Shown: positions 7,354 through 16,057 of the stretch, piece by piece
How positions within the stretch are numbered: the first letter of the stretch is position 1
Layout: each line of letters begins with the position of its first letter
NCBI GenBank assembly: GCA_029266835.1
Contig: JAQSWD010000033.1
Coordinates: 1-35,000, forward strand
DNA length: 35,000 nucleotides
Source of the DNA: Steroidobacteraceae bacterium
GTDB lineage: Bacteria; Pseudomonadota; Gammaproteobacteria; Steroidobacterales; Steroidobacteraceae
Reading direction: 5' to 3'
Position numbers and translations under genes: made by a program
The notes under the pieces: generated by a model
Told to the model about the DNA's origin: nothing
Seen by the model: only the letters and a program-made list of their open reading frames with translations
The model's database searches: none

Positions 7354-10300
7354 ATGCCTGAAGTCGCCTCACAGACTCTGGACCTGGTCGGCCGCGAGCT
7401 GAACAACACGCTGGGTGAAGCGCGCACCGCGCTGGAAACCTTCGTCGAACAACCGGAAAACGTGGTGCTGTTGCAGCGCTGCGTGTCCGACCTGCACCAG
7501 GTGCAGGGTGTGCTTCGCCTGCTCGAGATCTTCGGCGCCGCGCTGCTCGCCGAGGAGATGGAGCAGGTCACTCAATACCTGCTGACGCCCGCGTCGCAGA
7601 AGAACCAGGCTGAAACCCTCGACGCGCTCATGCGCGCCATGGTGCAGCTGCCCAGCTACGTGGAACGCGTCCTGGCCGGTGGCCGCGATCTGGCGCTGGT
7701 GCTGCTGCCGCTGTTGAACGATCTGCGTGCCGTGCGCGGCTCGCCGCTGCTGTCCGAAGGCACGCTGCTGCTGCTGAACCTCAAGTCCGACCAGCAGGCC
7801 GCGCCCGTGGCACCGTCCGCGGGCGAGCAACAACTCAGCGTCGCGCAATGGGCGCGCCGTTTGCGTACACGTTTCCAGTTGGGGCTGGTCGGATGGATCC
7901 GCGGCGAACGTCCCGAACAGAACCTCGAGATCCTCGAGACCGTCGCCCATCAGCTCGAACAGGTCGCCACGCGCCAGCCGGTGTTCCAGCTCTGGTGGGT
8001 AGTTGGCGCGATCATCGAGGCCCTGCGCGAGGGCGGGCTCGAGACCGGCGTGTCCATCAAACGCCTGCTGGGTCTCGCGGATCGCGAGATCCTGCAGCTG
8101 TACACACAGGGCGAGGGACGCTACGCGCAGAACCCGCCGGTGGAGTTGCTGAACAATCTTCTCTACTACGCGGCGCGCGCGACCACCGATGGCCCCAAGG
8201 TCACGGCCGTGCGCGCCTCGTTCCGGCTGAACGAACTGCTCATGGTCGACGATTCGGTCGAACAGGAACGCGAGAACCTGTCGGCGCCCTCGGTGAAGCT
8301 CATGCACACCGTGTCGGCCGCGATTCGCGAGGACCTGGGCAAGGTCAAGGACGTCCTCGACATCTACGTGCGCCGCGGCGGCCAACCGGCCGAGCTCGAG
8401 GCGCAGGTGGGCATGCTGCGCAAGATCGGCGATACGTTGGGCGTTCTCGGCCTCGGTGAACTTCGCCAGCTGGTGCTCGAAGAGACCAGCCGTCTCGAAG
8501 CCATGGCCGCGGGCAAGACGCCGGCGGATCACGCCGCGCTGGTCCACATCGCCGCCACGCTCATCAACGTCGAAGATCGCCTCGACCGCGACCTCATCGG
8601 TCTCATCGTTCCCAAGGCGCCGCCCGCCGAGGGTGAAGCCGAAGCCTCGTCCACCGACGTGGATTTCCAGCAGGTGCAGGCTGCGGTGCTGCGCGAGTGC
8701 AGCGTCAATCTCGTGCGCGTCAAGGAAGCCATCGCTTCGAACGTGGCGGGCACGCTGGACGTGGCCGCGCTCGACGCCTGGCCCGGACTCATCCAGGGCA
8801 TCAAGGCCGGCTTGCTGATGCTCGGCAAGACGCGCGCCGTCGAGATCGTCGAAGGCATCGCGAAGAATCTGAAGGAACTGCTGCAGCCCGGTGGCACCGC
8901 GGTTCCGCCCAACTACCTCGACCGGCTCGCCGACGCGGTGGTCAGCCTCGAGTACTACATGGAGACGCTGCAGGCCGGCCGCGCGGATCCCTGGTACATG
9001 CTCGACAACGCGCAGACCTGCCTACTGGCGCTGTCGCAGATGCCCAAGCGCGTCGTGCCCACGGTGCCGCCTCTGGGTCCGGAAGCCTACGCCGCCACCG
9101 TGCTGCTGGCCGATGCCGGCGCGACGGCGCGCGCGCATGCGCTGCAGGCCGGAGTGGTACCGCATTCCATGCAGGGCGCGCCCACGCTGCACACCTCGGC
9201 CCAGCCGCCCATCGGCGCCGCCAAGCAGGTGTACATCGATCCTGAACTGCTCGCTCTATATATAGAGGAGGCGCGGGAAGAGGTGGCGCGCATCGCCAAA
9301 CTGTTCCCGTCCTGGGAACAGAACCCGCTGGAAACCGAGGCGCTGGCCGGCGTGCGCCGCGCGTTCCACACGCTCAAGGGTTCCGGCCGCATGGTCGGCG
9401 CCACCGACATCGCCGAATTCGCCTGGGCCATCGAGAACCTGCTCAACCGGGTCATCGACAACACCCTGCAGCGCTCGCCGTCCATCCTCGCCACGGTGCG
9501 GGATGCCACCGCCATCGCTGGCGAGCTGGTGAATGCGCTCGAGGCCAACAGTCCCGCGCCGTCCCGCGCGCAGGACATCGTCGACCGCGCGCATGCGTTG
9601 GCCGCCAACAAGGCGGGTGCCTCCGCGCCCAGCGCCGCCATGGAAGCGCTCGAGCGCACCATGGATACGCGCCAGGCCGACGTGCTCGAAGCCACCGGCC
9701 GTGTGCCGACCTTGCAGCCTCCGCCATCGCCTCCGGTCGCGCGCGCGGCTGTGCCGCCAGTGGTGCATCCGTCGGCCGGTGACCAGGCGCCCCCGGCTGA
9801 TGAATCCATCGAGGTCGTCGAAAACTGGGGAACCAGCACCGACGACGCGCCCGGCGAAGAGATCGTTTTGTCAGCGCCCGAGGAAGAGCCCAGCGCTGAT
9901 CTGCAGCTCAAGGAAATCTACAGCCGCGAAACCCAGGTCAACATCTCGGCGGTGCTGCGCTGGGTGGAAGGCGAACGTAACCGCAACTCGCCGCATGTCG
10001 TGAGCGAAGAGTGTTATCGCGCCTGCCATACGCTGTCCGGCAGTTCGCGCATGGCCGAGGCACGCCATGGCATCCGCCTGACGGCTCCACTCGAGCACTG
10101 GGTGCGCAAATCATTCGACAGTGGTGTGGGTCTCGAGGCTCCGGATCTCGGCCTGCTCGCCGACTGCATGACCGCCATGGGCGCGGTGGCTTCGCATCTC
10201 GACGAATCCACCGGCTTTTTCCAGTCGCACAGCTCGCTGCTGGCGCGCATCGAAGCGGCCACTGAACAACTCGAGGGCCGCATCATCGCCGCGGCCCGCG

Positions 10301-13209
10301 CCGCCGAACTCGCGGCCGCACCTCCGCCCGTGCCCCCGGCTAACGTCGCGCCGGCGGTCGCGGCGCCATCTGCCCCCTTTCCCGCGGCCGAAAAGCCAGT
10401 AGTCAGCCAGGCCCCGGCACCCGCCGCGGACGTGGCCGAAGACGTACTGACGGACTTCGACCCCGACATCGCCAGCATCTTTACCGACGAAGCCGTCGAG
10501 CTCATCGACGCTTCGCAGAGCGCGCTGGCGCAGTGGAACGAGAATCGCGGCAGCGTCGATGGATTGACCGCGCTCAAGCGCCCGCTGCACACGCTCAAGG
10601 GCGGCGCCCGCATGGCCGGCCTCATGCCCATGGGTGATCTCGCCCACGAGCTGGAAACACTCTTCATGCAGATCGACAGTGGCGTGGTCGCCCCTGACGA
10701 TCGCGCCTTCGGTCTCGCGCAGTCGGCGCTCGATGAGCTGGCGCGCATGCGCGAATCCGTGAGCTCGGGCAAGGGTTGCCCGACGGCGCGCGGACTCATT
10801 GCGCGCATCCACGGCTTGTTCAATGGCGGTGGCGCGGCGGCAGCGGCTCCGGCTCCGGCTGTGGTGTCGGCGCCTGTGCCAGCCCCAGCTCCAGTTCACG
10901 CGCCGCCCGTCGTCGCAGCACCGGCGCCGGCGCCGGCCCCGGCACCGGTTCCAGCGCCTGTCGCGGTGGAGTCCAAGCCCGAGCCCGAAGTTTCCGTGGT
11001 GAGCGCGCCGCCTGCGCCTGTGAAGCCTGCCGCGCCTGCCATTGCCGCGGTTCCCACTCCCGCGACGCTGGTCGCCCCGCCGCCGCGTGTCGACCCTGCG
11101 CCGGAGCCGCCGGTGCTGGCGCCGGTATGGGCGCCGGACACTTCCGGTTCCGCGGAACAGGTCGTGATGTCGTCGCCTTCCTTGTACGAGCGCTCGCCGT
11201 CCGAGCCGGCGCCTTTCGTCGCCACCGCGACGCAGATCGAGCCCATCTCCATCGTGACTCGCGCGCCGGCGCGCGAACCTGTGTCCGCCGGATTCAAGAA
11301 AGATGACGGTGGTGATGCGCCGCTGCTGCCGCCGGGCGCCGTGCCACCGGGCCGCGAACCCACTGCGCCTTCGGATCGTCCCGAACTCGCGCGCGTCGAC
11401 GCCGAGCTGCTCGACCAGCTGCTCAACAATTCCGGCGAAGCCAGCATCGCGCGCGCCCGCCTCGAGCAGCAGATAGGCTCCATCGACTTCAACGTGGGCG
11501 AGTTGTCGCGCACGGTGACGCGCCTCAAGGAACAGCTGCGCAAGCTCGAGCTGGAAACCGAAGCGCAGATCCTGCATCGCTACGAAGAAGAGAAGGGCAC
11601 GCGCGGCGAGTTCGATCCGCTCGAGCTCGATCGCTATTCTTCGATCCAGCAGTTCTCGCGCGCGCTGGCGGAAACCGCCAATGACGTGGGCTCGATCCAG
11701 GGCCTGCTCGAGAACCTCACCAAGGACACGCAGAACCTGCTCACGCAGCAGGCGCGCACGATCACCGAGCTGCAGAACGGCCTCATGCGCACGCGCATGG
11801 TGCCCTTCCAGCGGCACGTGCAGCGCCTGGCGCGCATCGTGCGCCAGGCCGCCACCGACACGCACAAGAAGGCCGAGCTACAGATCGAGGGCGCCTCGGG
11901 CGAACTCGACCGGCAGGTGCTCGAGCGCATGATGCCGCCCTTCGAACACATGCTGCGCAATGCCGTGGCGCATGGCATCGAGACGCCGGAAGTCCGCAAG
12001 AAGAATGGCAAGGGCGAGAGTGGCACCATCACCATCGCGCTGCATCGCGAAGGCTCGGAAGTGGTGGTCGAGGTGTCCGACGACGGCGCGGGCATGAACC
12101 TCAAGGCCATCCGGGACAAGGGCATTTCGCTGGGCATGGTGCGGGCGGACCAGCAACTGTCCGACGACGACATCATGCAGCTCATCCTCGAGCCGGGCTT
12201 CTCCACCGCGGGCGCGGTGAGCACGTTGTCGGGCCGCGGCGTGGGCATGGACGTGGTCGCCAGCGAGATCAAGAAGCTCGGCGGCGCGCTGCACATGGAA
12301 AGCAAGCAGGGCCAGGGATCGAAGTTCGTGATCCGCCTGCCTCTCACGCTCGCCATCAGCCACGCGTTGATCCTGCGCGCCAACGACGAGTTCTACGCGC
12401 TGCCGCTGCCCACCGTCGAAGGTGTTGTGCGGCTGTCGCGCACCGAGGTCGAGGCGCATCTCGGCCCCGAGGCGCCGCCGTTCGAATACGGCGGGCAGAA
12501 GTACAAGTTCCAGCACCTGGCGTTCTACGTCGGGCGCGAGCCCGGACCACTGCCCGATGGCGACGTCACCGTACCGGTCATCCTGGTGCGCGCGGGCGAA
12601 CACTCCACCGGCCTCGTCACCGACGAACTGGTCGGCTCGCGAGAAATCGTCGTCAAGAACGTGGGCCCGCAGATCGCGGCCATCCGCGGAATTTCCGGCG
12701 CCACCATCCTCGGCGACGGGCGCATCGTCATCATTCTCGACATCGGCGCGCTGGTACGTGCCGACTGGCGCGCGCGCACGGAACCCGTGATGCCGCGCGA
12801 GAAGACCGATACGCGTTCCATCGCGCTGGTCGTGGACGACTCCATCACCGTGCGCCGCGTGACGCAGCGCCTGCTCGAACGCAATGGCATGCGCGTGCTG
12901 ACGGCGCGCGACGGCGTGGACGCCATGGAGATGCTCCAGGAGCACACGCCCGACATCATCCTGCTCGACATCGAGATGCCGCGCATGGACGGCTACGAGG
13001 TCGCCACGCAGGTCCGCGCGGATTCGCGGCTTTCGGGCATCCCCATCATCATGATCACCTCGCGTGTGGGCGAGAAACACCGCGCGCGCGCCATCGAGAT
13101 CGGTGTCGACGACTACCTGGGCAAGCCGTACCAGGAGGCGCAGCTGCTCGAAGCCATCGAGCCGCTGATCGCGCGCCGCCGCGAAGCGCATTTGCGGGAG
13201 GCGAATTAA
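7354..13209 (+). CDS. chpA: Hybrid chemotaxis histidine kinase ChpA (CheA/REC)
   Basis: A 1951-residue sensor kinase of the Pil-Chp system. Residues 1-560 hold FimL/HPt-like helical repeats; the first has a histidine at residue 48 (HQVQG). Three recognisable HPt domains follow: H672 (HTLKGSGR), H892 (HTLSGSSR, the usual lysine replaced by serine) and H1079 (HTLKGGAR). A Pro/Ala-rich linker (about 1160-1330) leads to the dimerisation helices (from about 1343), the ATPase with N-box at about 1532 (HMLRNAVAHGIE), SDDGAGMN and GRGVGMDVV, a CheW-like P5 domain (about 1660-1800) and a receiver domain with phospho-acceptor D1872 (LLDIEMPRMDGY). The start ATG has AGAAAGAA just upstream. P. aeruginosa ChpA is about 2470 residues with more phosphotransfer domains, so this is a reduced version. 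Confidence 0.95.
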   Translation: MPEVASQTLDLVGRELNNTLGEARTALETFVEQPENVVLLQRCVSDLHQVQGVLRLLEIFGAALLAEEMEQVTQYLLTPASQKNQAETLDALMRAMVQLPSYVERVLAGGRDLALVLLPLLNDLRAVRGSPLLSEGTLLLLNLKSDQQAAPVAPSAGEQQLSVAQWARRLRTRFQLGLVGWIRGERPEQNLEILETVAHQLEQVATRQPVFQLWWVVGAIIEALREGGLETGVSIKRLLGLADREILQLYTQGEGRYAQNPPVELLNNLLYYAARATTDGPKVTAVRASFRLNELLMVDDSVEQERENLSAPSVKLMHTVSAAIREDLGKVKDVLDIYVRRGGQPAELEAQVGMLRKIGDTLGVLGLGELRQLVLEETSRLEAMAAGKTPADHAALVHIAATLINVEDRLDRDLIGLIVPKAPPAEGEAEASSTDVDFQQVQAAVLRECSVNLVRVKEAIASNVAGTLDVAALDAWPGLIQGIKAGLLMLGKTRAVEIVEGIAKNLKELLQPGGTAVPPNYLDRLADAVVSLEYYMETLQAGRADPWYMLDNAQTCLLALSQMPKRVVPTVPPLGPEAYAATVLLADAGATARAHALQAGVVPHSMQGAPTLHTSAQPPIGAAKQVYIDPELLALYIEEAREEVARIAKLFPSWEQNPLETEALAGVRRAFHTLKGSGRMVGATDIAEFAWAIENLLNRVIDNTLQRSPSILATVRDATAIAGELVNALEANSPAPSRAQDIVDRAHALAANKAGASAPSAAMEALERTMDTRQADVLEATGRVPTLQPPPSPPVARAAVPPVVHPSAGDQAPPADESIEVVENWGTSTDDAPGEEIVLSAPEEEPSADLQLKEIYSRETQVNISAVLRWVEGERNRNSPHVVSEECYRACHTLSGSSRMAEARHGIRLTAPLEHWVRKSFDSGVGLEAPDLGLLADCMTAMGAVASHLDESTGFFQSHSSLLARIEAATEQLEGRIIAAARAAELAAAPPPVPPANVAPAVAAPSAPFPAAEKPVVSQAPAPAADVAEDVLTDFDPDIASIFTDEAVELIDASQSALAQWNENRGSVDGLTALKRPLHTLKGGARMAGLMPMGDLAHELETLFMQIDSGVVAPDDRAFGLAQSALDELARMRESVSSGKGCPTARGLIARIHGLFNGGGAAAAAPAPAVVSAPVPAPAPVHAPPVVAAPAPAPAPAPVPAPVAVESKPEPEVSVVSAPPAPVKPAAPAIAAVPTPATLVAPPPRVDPAPEPPVLAPVWAPDTSGSAEQVVMSSPSLYERSPSEPAPFVATATQIEPISIVTRAPAREPVSAGFKKDDGGDAPLLPPGAVPPGREPTAPSDRPELARVDAELLDQLLNNSGEASIARARLEQQIGSIDFNVGELSRTVTRLKEQLRKLELETEAQILHRYEEEKGTRGEFDPLELDRYSSIQQFSRALAETANDVGSIQGLLENLTKDTQNLLTQQARTITELQNGLMRTRMVPFQRHVQRLARIVRQAATDTHKKAELQIEGASGELDRQVLERMMPPFEHMLRNAVAHGIETPEVRKKNGKGESGTITIALHREGSEVVVEVSDDGAGMNLKAIRDKGISLGMVRADQQLSDDDIMQLILEPGFSTAGAVSTLSGRGVGMDVVASEIKKLGGALHMESKQGQGSKFVIRLPLTLAISHALILRANDEFYALPLPTVEGVVRLSRTEVEAHLGPEAPPFEYGGQKYKFQHLAFYVGREPGPLPDGDVTVPVILVRAGEHSTGLVTDELVGSREIVVKNVGPQIAAIRGISGATILGDGRIVIILDIGALVRADWRARTEPVMPREKTDTRSIALVVDDSITVRRVTQRLLERNGMRVLTARDGVDAMEMLQEHTPDIILLDIEMPRMDGYEVATQVRADSRLSGIPIIMITSRVGEKHRARAIEIGVDDYLGKPYQEAQLLEAIEPLIARRREAHLREAN
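9254..9267. repeat. 14-bp perfect AT-rich palindrome inside chpA
   Basis: CTCTATATATAGAG is a perfect palindrome in a coding region otherwise very GC-rich. It encodes Leu-Tyr-Ile-Glu with three codons (CTA, TAT, ATA) rare in this genome, at the start of the first clear HPt domain, and is followed by GAGGAG. Confidence 0.6.
10845..10975 (+). repeat. Pro/Ala-coding low-complexity tract in chpA
   Basis: Imperfect repeats of CCGGCGCCGG / GCTCCG type encode alternating Pro-Ala-Val runs (PAPAPAPAPVPAP near the centre). It links the last HPt domain to the kinase core and probably forms an extended flexible tether. Such tracts often vary in length between strains by slippage. Confidence 0.75.
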
Positions 13210-13225
13210 ATGAAAGAGTCAGGAA

Positions 13226-13702
13226 ATGGCTGAGCGCATTTCGGAAATCTACAGCCTGCTGATCCCGCTGCTGGACGGCCGCCTGATCATTCCGCGTTCC
13301 TGCGTGGCCGAGGTGGTGGGCTTCAACACGCCTTCGGAAATGCCGGGCGCGCCGCCGTGGTACCTCGGTACCTTTGCCTGGGGCAGCCGAAATATTCCGC
13401 TGATTTCATTCGAAGGCACCTGCGGGCAGACCATTCCGCCGCTCACCGGCCGTACCCGCGTGGTGGTGTTGTTCGCCCTGGGCTCGCAGATCGAGGGCGG
13501 CTACTACGGCATGGTGTCGCAGGGCTTCCCGCAGCTGGTGCGTGTCAGCGCCGATATCCTGCGGCCCGACCCCACGCGCACCTTCCCCGAGCGCACACCC
13601 ATCATTTCGCAGGTGCGGATGATCAATGAAGCGCCGTGGATCCCCGATCTGGAGCGCATCGAAGAGATGATCTCCGAGGAAACGTCGGTCCTGGTCGAGT
13701 AG
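13226..13702 (+). CDS. chpC: CheW-like protein (ChpC-like)
   Basis: A 158-residue protein of CheW type placed 16 bp after chpA, where ChpC lies downstream of ChpA/ChpB in Pseudomonas. The fold is suggested by SLLIPLLDGRLIIPRSCVAEVVGF (first strand set), GTFAWGSRNIPLISFE (the counterpart of the RGxxLPxxDL motif, here WGSRNIPLISF) and VVVLFALGSQ with GGYYGMVSQGFP. A ribosome-binding site AGGA lies just upstream of ATG 13226. The protein would be a second adaptor in the Chp array. The family call is fairly secure; the name ChpC is by position and size. Confidence 0.8.
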   Translation: MAERISEIYSLLIPLLDGRLIIPRSCVAEVVGFNTPSEMPGAPPWYLGTFAWGSRNIPLISFEGTCGQTIPPLTGRTRVVVLFALGSQIEGGYYGMVSQGFPQLVRVSADILRPDPTRTFPERTPIISQVRMINEAPWIPDLERIEEMISEETSVLVE

Positions 13703-13708
13703 GGCTCT

Positions 13709-14092
13709 TCAGCCCACCATCTTCCGCAGCAACGTCCCGATCGTATCGGCCGCGTCAATGCAACGGCCGCTGTGCACGGCCGAGCACTGGATGATGGTGC
13801 TGCGCGGCGCCACCAGCCAGTCGAAGCGTTCGCGCTTGGAGAGCTGGCCGATGGGTCCGGAGTCGGGTCCGCCTTCGCAGATGATGACGAAGCTGTCGAG
13901 ATGGCGGCGCACGGTGTCGACGTCCACATCGGCGTGCAGCGCGCGAAGCCTGCTCTCATCAAGGTCGACGCGCGCCTGCAGCAGGTCCTGCTCCTGGCAC
14001 CACACGACGACGCCGGCGTTCAGGAATTCCTGGCGTTCCACGCGCGGCACGACGCGGATCACCGCATAGTCATACGAGCAGGGCGCGCGCAC
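13709..14092 (-). CDS. DUF3037 domain protein, partner of the HipA-like kinase
   Basis: A 127-residue protein with SYDYAVIRVVPRVERQEFLNAGVVVWC near the N-terminus, the hallmark of DUF3037, and a C-terminal half rich in Arg and His. Its biochemical role is unknown to me. The GTG start at 14092 makes it overlap the 3' end of the HipA-like gene by 23 bp. DUF3037 genes are commonly found next to HipA-like kinase genes, suggesting a functional pair. It ends 6 bp from the convergent chpC gene, with no visible terminator between. Confidence 0.82.
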   Translation of the reverse strand: MRAPCSYDYAVIRVVPRVERQEFLNAGVVVWCQEQDLLQARVDLDESRLRALHADVDVDTVRRHLDSFVIICEGGPDSGPIGQLSKRERFDWLVAPRSTIIQCSAVHSGRCIDAADTIGTLLRKMVG

Positions 14093-14822
14093 GGAGTGCC
14101 TCCTCGAGAAAGGGCCTTGGGGATCGCAGCCGGCGGGTGAAATGACCGATGAAGAGTTCGCGATCGGCGCCCAGCCATTCCTGGGGAACCAGCGAGATGA
14201 TTTCGCGTATCCGCTCCGGCGTGAGGCTCTCGGCCATCGGCGTGTCCACTTCTTCGAGTGCCGAGGCGAAACGCAGCAACACGTGGCTCTTCACCAGCGC
14301 GAACGGGTCGGAGGACCGGTCGGAGCCATCCCAGCCATGCTGGAAGTAGAGTGCCGCGCCGTGATCGATGAGCCAGAGCTTCCGGTGCCACATGAGCATG
14401 TTGGCGTTGCGGGCCGTGCGGTCCAGGTTGCTCACGAACGAATCGAACCAGACGATGCGCGAGGCGAGTTGCGGATCGGGCCGATCCGCCACGGGGTCGA
14501 ACGTGACCGACCCTGGTAGATAGTCGAGCGCGAGATTGAGGCCGGCGCTGGCACGAATGAGGTCCTGTATCTCGCCGTCGGGCTCGGTACGGGCGAGATC
14601 TCCGTCCAGTTCCACGAACACGATCTCGGGTACCGCCAGCCCGGCGGCGCGCGCCAGTTCGCCGGCGATGAGCTCGGCGGCCAGCACTTTGGGGCCCTGG
14701 CCCGCCCCGCGGAACTTCAGCACGTACAGCCCCTGGTCGTCGGCTTCGACGATGGCGGGCAGCGAGCCGCCTTCGCGCAACGGCGTGACGTAGCGGGAGA
14801 CCTGGACGGTGCGCAGCTTCAT
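14070..14822 (-). CDS. HipA-family kinase-like protein
   Basis: A 250-residue protein of the short HipA-like (HipA_2) family. Kinase-like landmarks are the nucleotide-binding lysine K36 in YVLKFRG, E50, catalytic D134 in NLDRTARNANML with N139/N141, and the metal-binding D153 in LIDHGAAL (DFG equivalent). All residues expected for phosphotransfer are present. It lacks the N-terminal subdomain of classical HipA toxins and has no HipB-like repressor beside it, so a toxin role is not shown. It starts directly after the DUF2314 stop and overlaps the DUF3037 gene, placing it in the bioA-rsmE transcription unit. The substrate is unknown. Confidence 0.83.
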   Translation of the reverse strand: MKLRTVQVSRYVTPLREGGSLPAIVEADDQGLYVLKFRGAGQGPKVLAAELIAGELARAAGLAVPEIVFVELDGDLARTEPDGEIQDLIRASAGLNLALDYLPGSVTFDPVADRPDPQLASRIVWFDSFVSNLDRTARNANMLMWHRKLWLIDHGAALYFQHGWDGSDRSSDPFALVKSHVLLRFASALEEVDTPMAESLTPERIREIISLVPQEWLGADRELFIGHFTRRLRSPRPFLEEALRARALLV

Positions 14823-15326
14823 TCAGTCTTCGATGACGAAATCCGCGGACGCATCGAAGTCGGCGCGTTGTTCCGGCGTCATCCGCCCGCGCTGCACGCG
14901 GAGCGTGAACCCGCCCACCAGCTTGCCGTCGTCGATGGCCATCCAGTCCGAGACGTTCTCGCGTTTCACCAGCACCTCCGAGCCCACGTCGATGGACTGG
15001 ATGTCCACGGGATGATTGCCCAGTTTGCCGCGGTACCCCTCCGCGGTGATTTCGATGTCGTCGATCCACATGTGCTCGACGTTGCCGTCTTCCTCGAAAC
15101 GCCCCTTGAGGCCGATGTGTTGCTGGGTGGCCGGCGGCTTGCTGAGACGCGCCTCGAATTCAGCCAGCGTGTTGCGCGCCTTGCGCATGGCTGCATTCAT
15201 TCCCTCGTCCTCGGCGTTGAACCCCGTGACCATCGGTTCGCCCTCACGTTCGGTCACGGGCGCTGACTCCTTCGCGCAGGCCGCGAGAGCGAACATCGAA
15301 AGCATCAGCAGGCTTGCAAGCTTCAT
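14823..15326 (-). CDS. DUF2314 (YegJ-type) lipoprotein
   Basis: A 167-residue predicted lipoprotein. The signal peptide MKLASLLMLSMFALAAC ends in a lipobox with lipidated C17. The mature part matches the DUF2314 pattern: MNAAMRKARNTLAEF, then VEHMWIDDIEI, VSDWMAIDDGKLVGGFTLRV and a C-terminal RMTPEQRADFD. No biochemical function is known to me for this family. The start ATG at 15326 overlaps the rsmE stop as ATGA, and the stop abuts the HipA-like start. A much longer in-frame reading upstream to 15875 is ruled out because it lies inside rsmE and lacks this signal peptide start. Confidence 0.85.
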   Translation of the reverse strand: MKLASLLMLSMFALAACAKESAPVTEREGEPMVTGFNAEDEGMNAAMRKARNTLAEFEARLSKPPATQQHIGLKGRFEEDGNVEHMWIDDIEITAEGYRGKLGNHPVDIQSIDVGSEVLVKRENVSDWMAIDDGKLVGGFTLRVQRGRMTPEQRADFDASADFVIED

Positions 15327-16057
15327 TTGAAATCCCCTCCCAGGGTTTGCAGGGCGGCGAGCGCGGCCAGGCCCGCGGTCTCGGTGCGCAGGATGCGCGG
15401 GCCGATGCGATACGCATCGAACCCGTTCGCACGCGCGAACTTCTGCTCGTTGTCGCCCAGGCCGCCTTCGGGACCGATGAACAGCGCGAGTGACCGGGCC
15501 GCGCCATTCAAGGCCGAGGCCAAGGGCTCCGCGCCATCCACGGCCAACAGGCACCGGCCCGAGTCCGCGGGCAGCGCCGAAATGGCATCGGCCAACGCCA
15601 TCGGCAGAGTCACTTCCGGGACGCGGTTGCGGCCGCATTGCTCGCAGGCGGATATGGCGATGGCCTGCCAATGCTCGTGTTTGCGCGCGCGTTGCCGCTC
15701 GTCGACTTTCACCACCGACCGCTCGGCGAGCACGGGCAGGATGCGCACCACGCCGAGTTCCGTGGCCTTTTGAATGATGAGGTCCATGCGTTCGCCGCGG
15801 GCGACGCCCTGCAACAGCGTGATGGCCAGCGGTGACTCGCGCTCCACCGGGTCGTGCGAGCCGACCTTCGCCCACCAGTTCTTGCCGTCGCGCTCCAGCG
15901 TGCCCGCGAATTCGCCGCCGGTGCCATCGAACAAGGTGATTGCTGCGCCGGGATCCAGCCGCAGCACTCGCGTGAGATGCAGGCCCGCCTGTTCCGGCAG
16001 CCCGACGCCCTTGCCGGAAATGAGCTTCTGCTCGACGAAGATACGCGTCACGCGCAT
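15323..16057 (-). CDS. rsmE: 16S rRNA (uracil-1498-N3)-methyltransferase RsmE
   Basis: RsmE methylates N3 of U1498 in 16S rRNA using S-adenosylmethionine; it is a SPOUT-fold enzyme. The 244-residue protein shows QKATELGVVRILPVLAERSVVK near residues 95-116, ISACEQCGRNRVPEV, and the knot region LALFIGPEGGLGDNE and RIGPRILRTETAGLAAL, which bind the cofactor. Its start lies inside the last 10 bp of bioA and its stop overlaps the lipoprotein start, indicating co-translation. Confidence 0.96.
   Translation of the reverse strand: MRVTRIFVEQKLISGKGVGLPEQAGLHLTRVLRLDPGAAITLFDGTGGEFAGTLERDGKNWWAKVGSHDPVERESPLAITLLQGVARGERMDLIIQKATELGVVRILPVLAERSVVKVDERQRARKHEHWQAIAISACEQCGRNRVPEVTLPMALADAISALPADSGRCLLAVDGAEPLASALNGAARSLALFIGPEGGLGDNEQKFARANGFDAYRIGPRILRTETAGLAALAALQTLGGDFK

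Noticed and set aside
10111-13191. Two long minus-strand open frames (584 and 437 codons) antisense to chpA
   Set aside because: Composition (Arg/His/Asp-rich) follows from GC-rich codon third positions of chpA; no ribosome-binding site or domain is visible.
14070-14822. Classical HipBA toxin-antitoxin module
   Set aside because: The kinase-like protein is the short HipA_2 form, there is no HipB-like helix-turn-helix gene, and it sits inside a housekeeping operon.
15327-15875. N-terminal extension of the DUF2314 protein through rsmE
   Set aside because: The extension is an out-of-frame reading of rsmE; the lipoprotein signal peptide starting at 15326 marks the real start.
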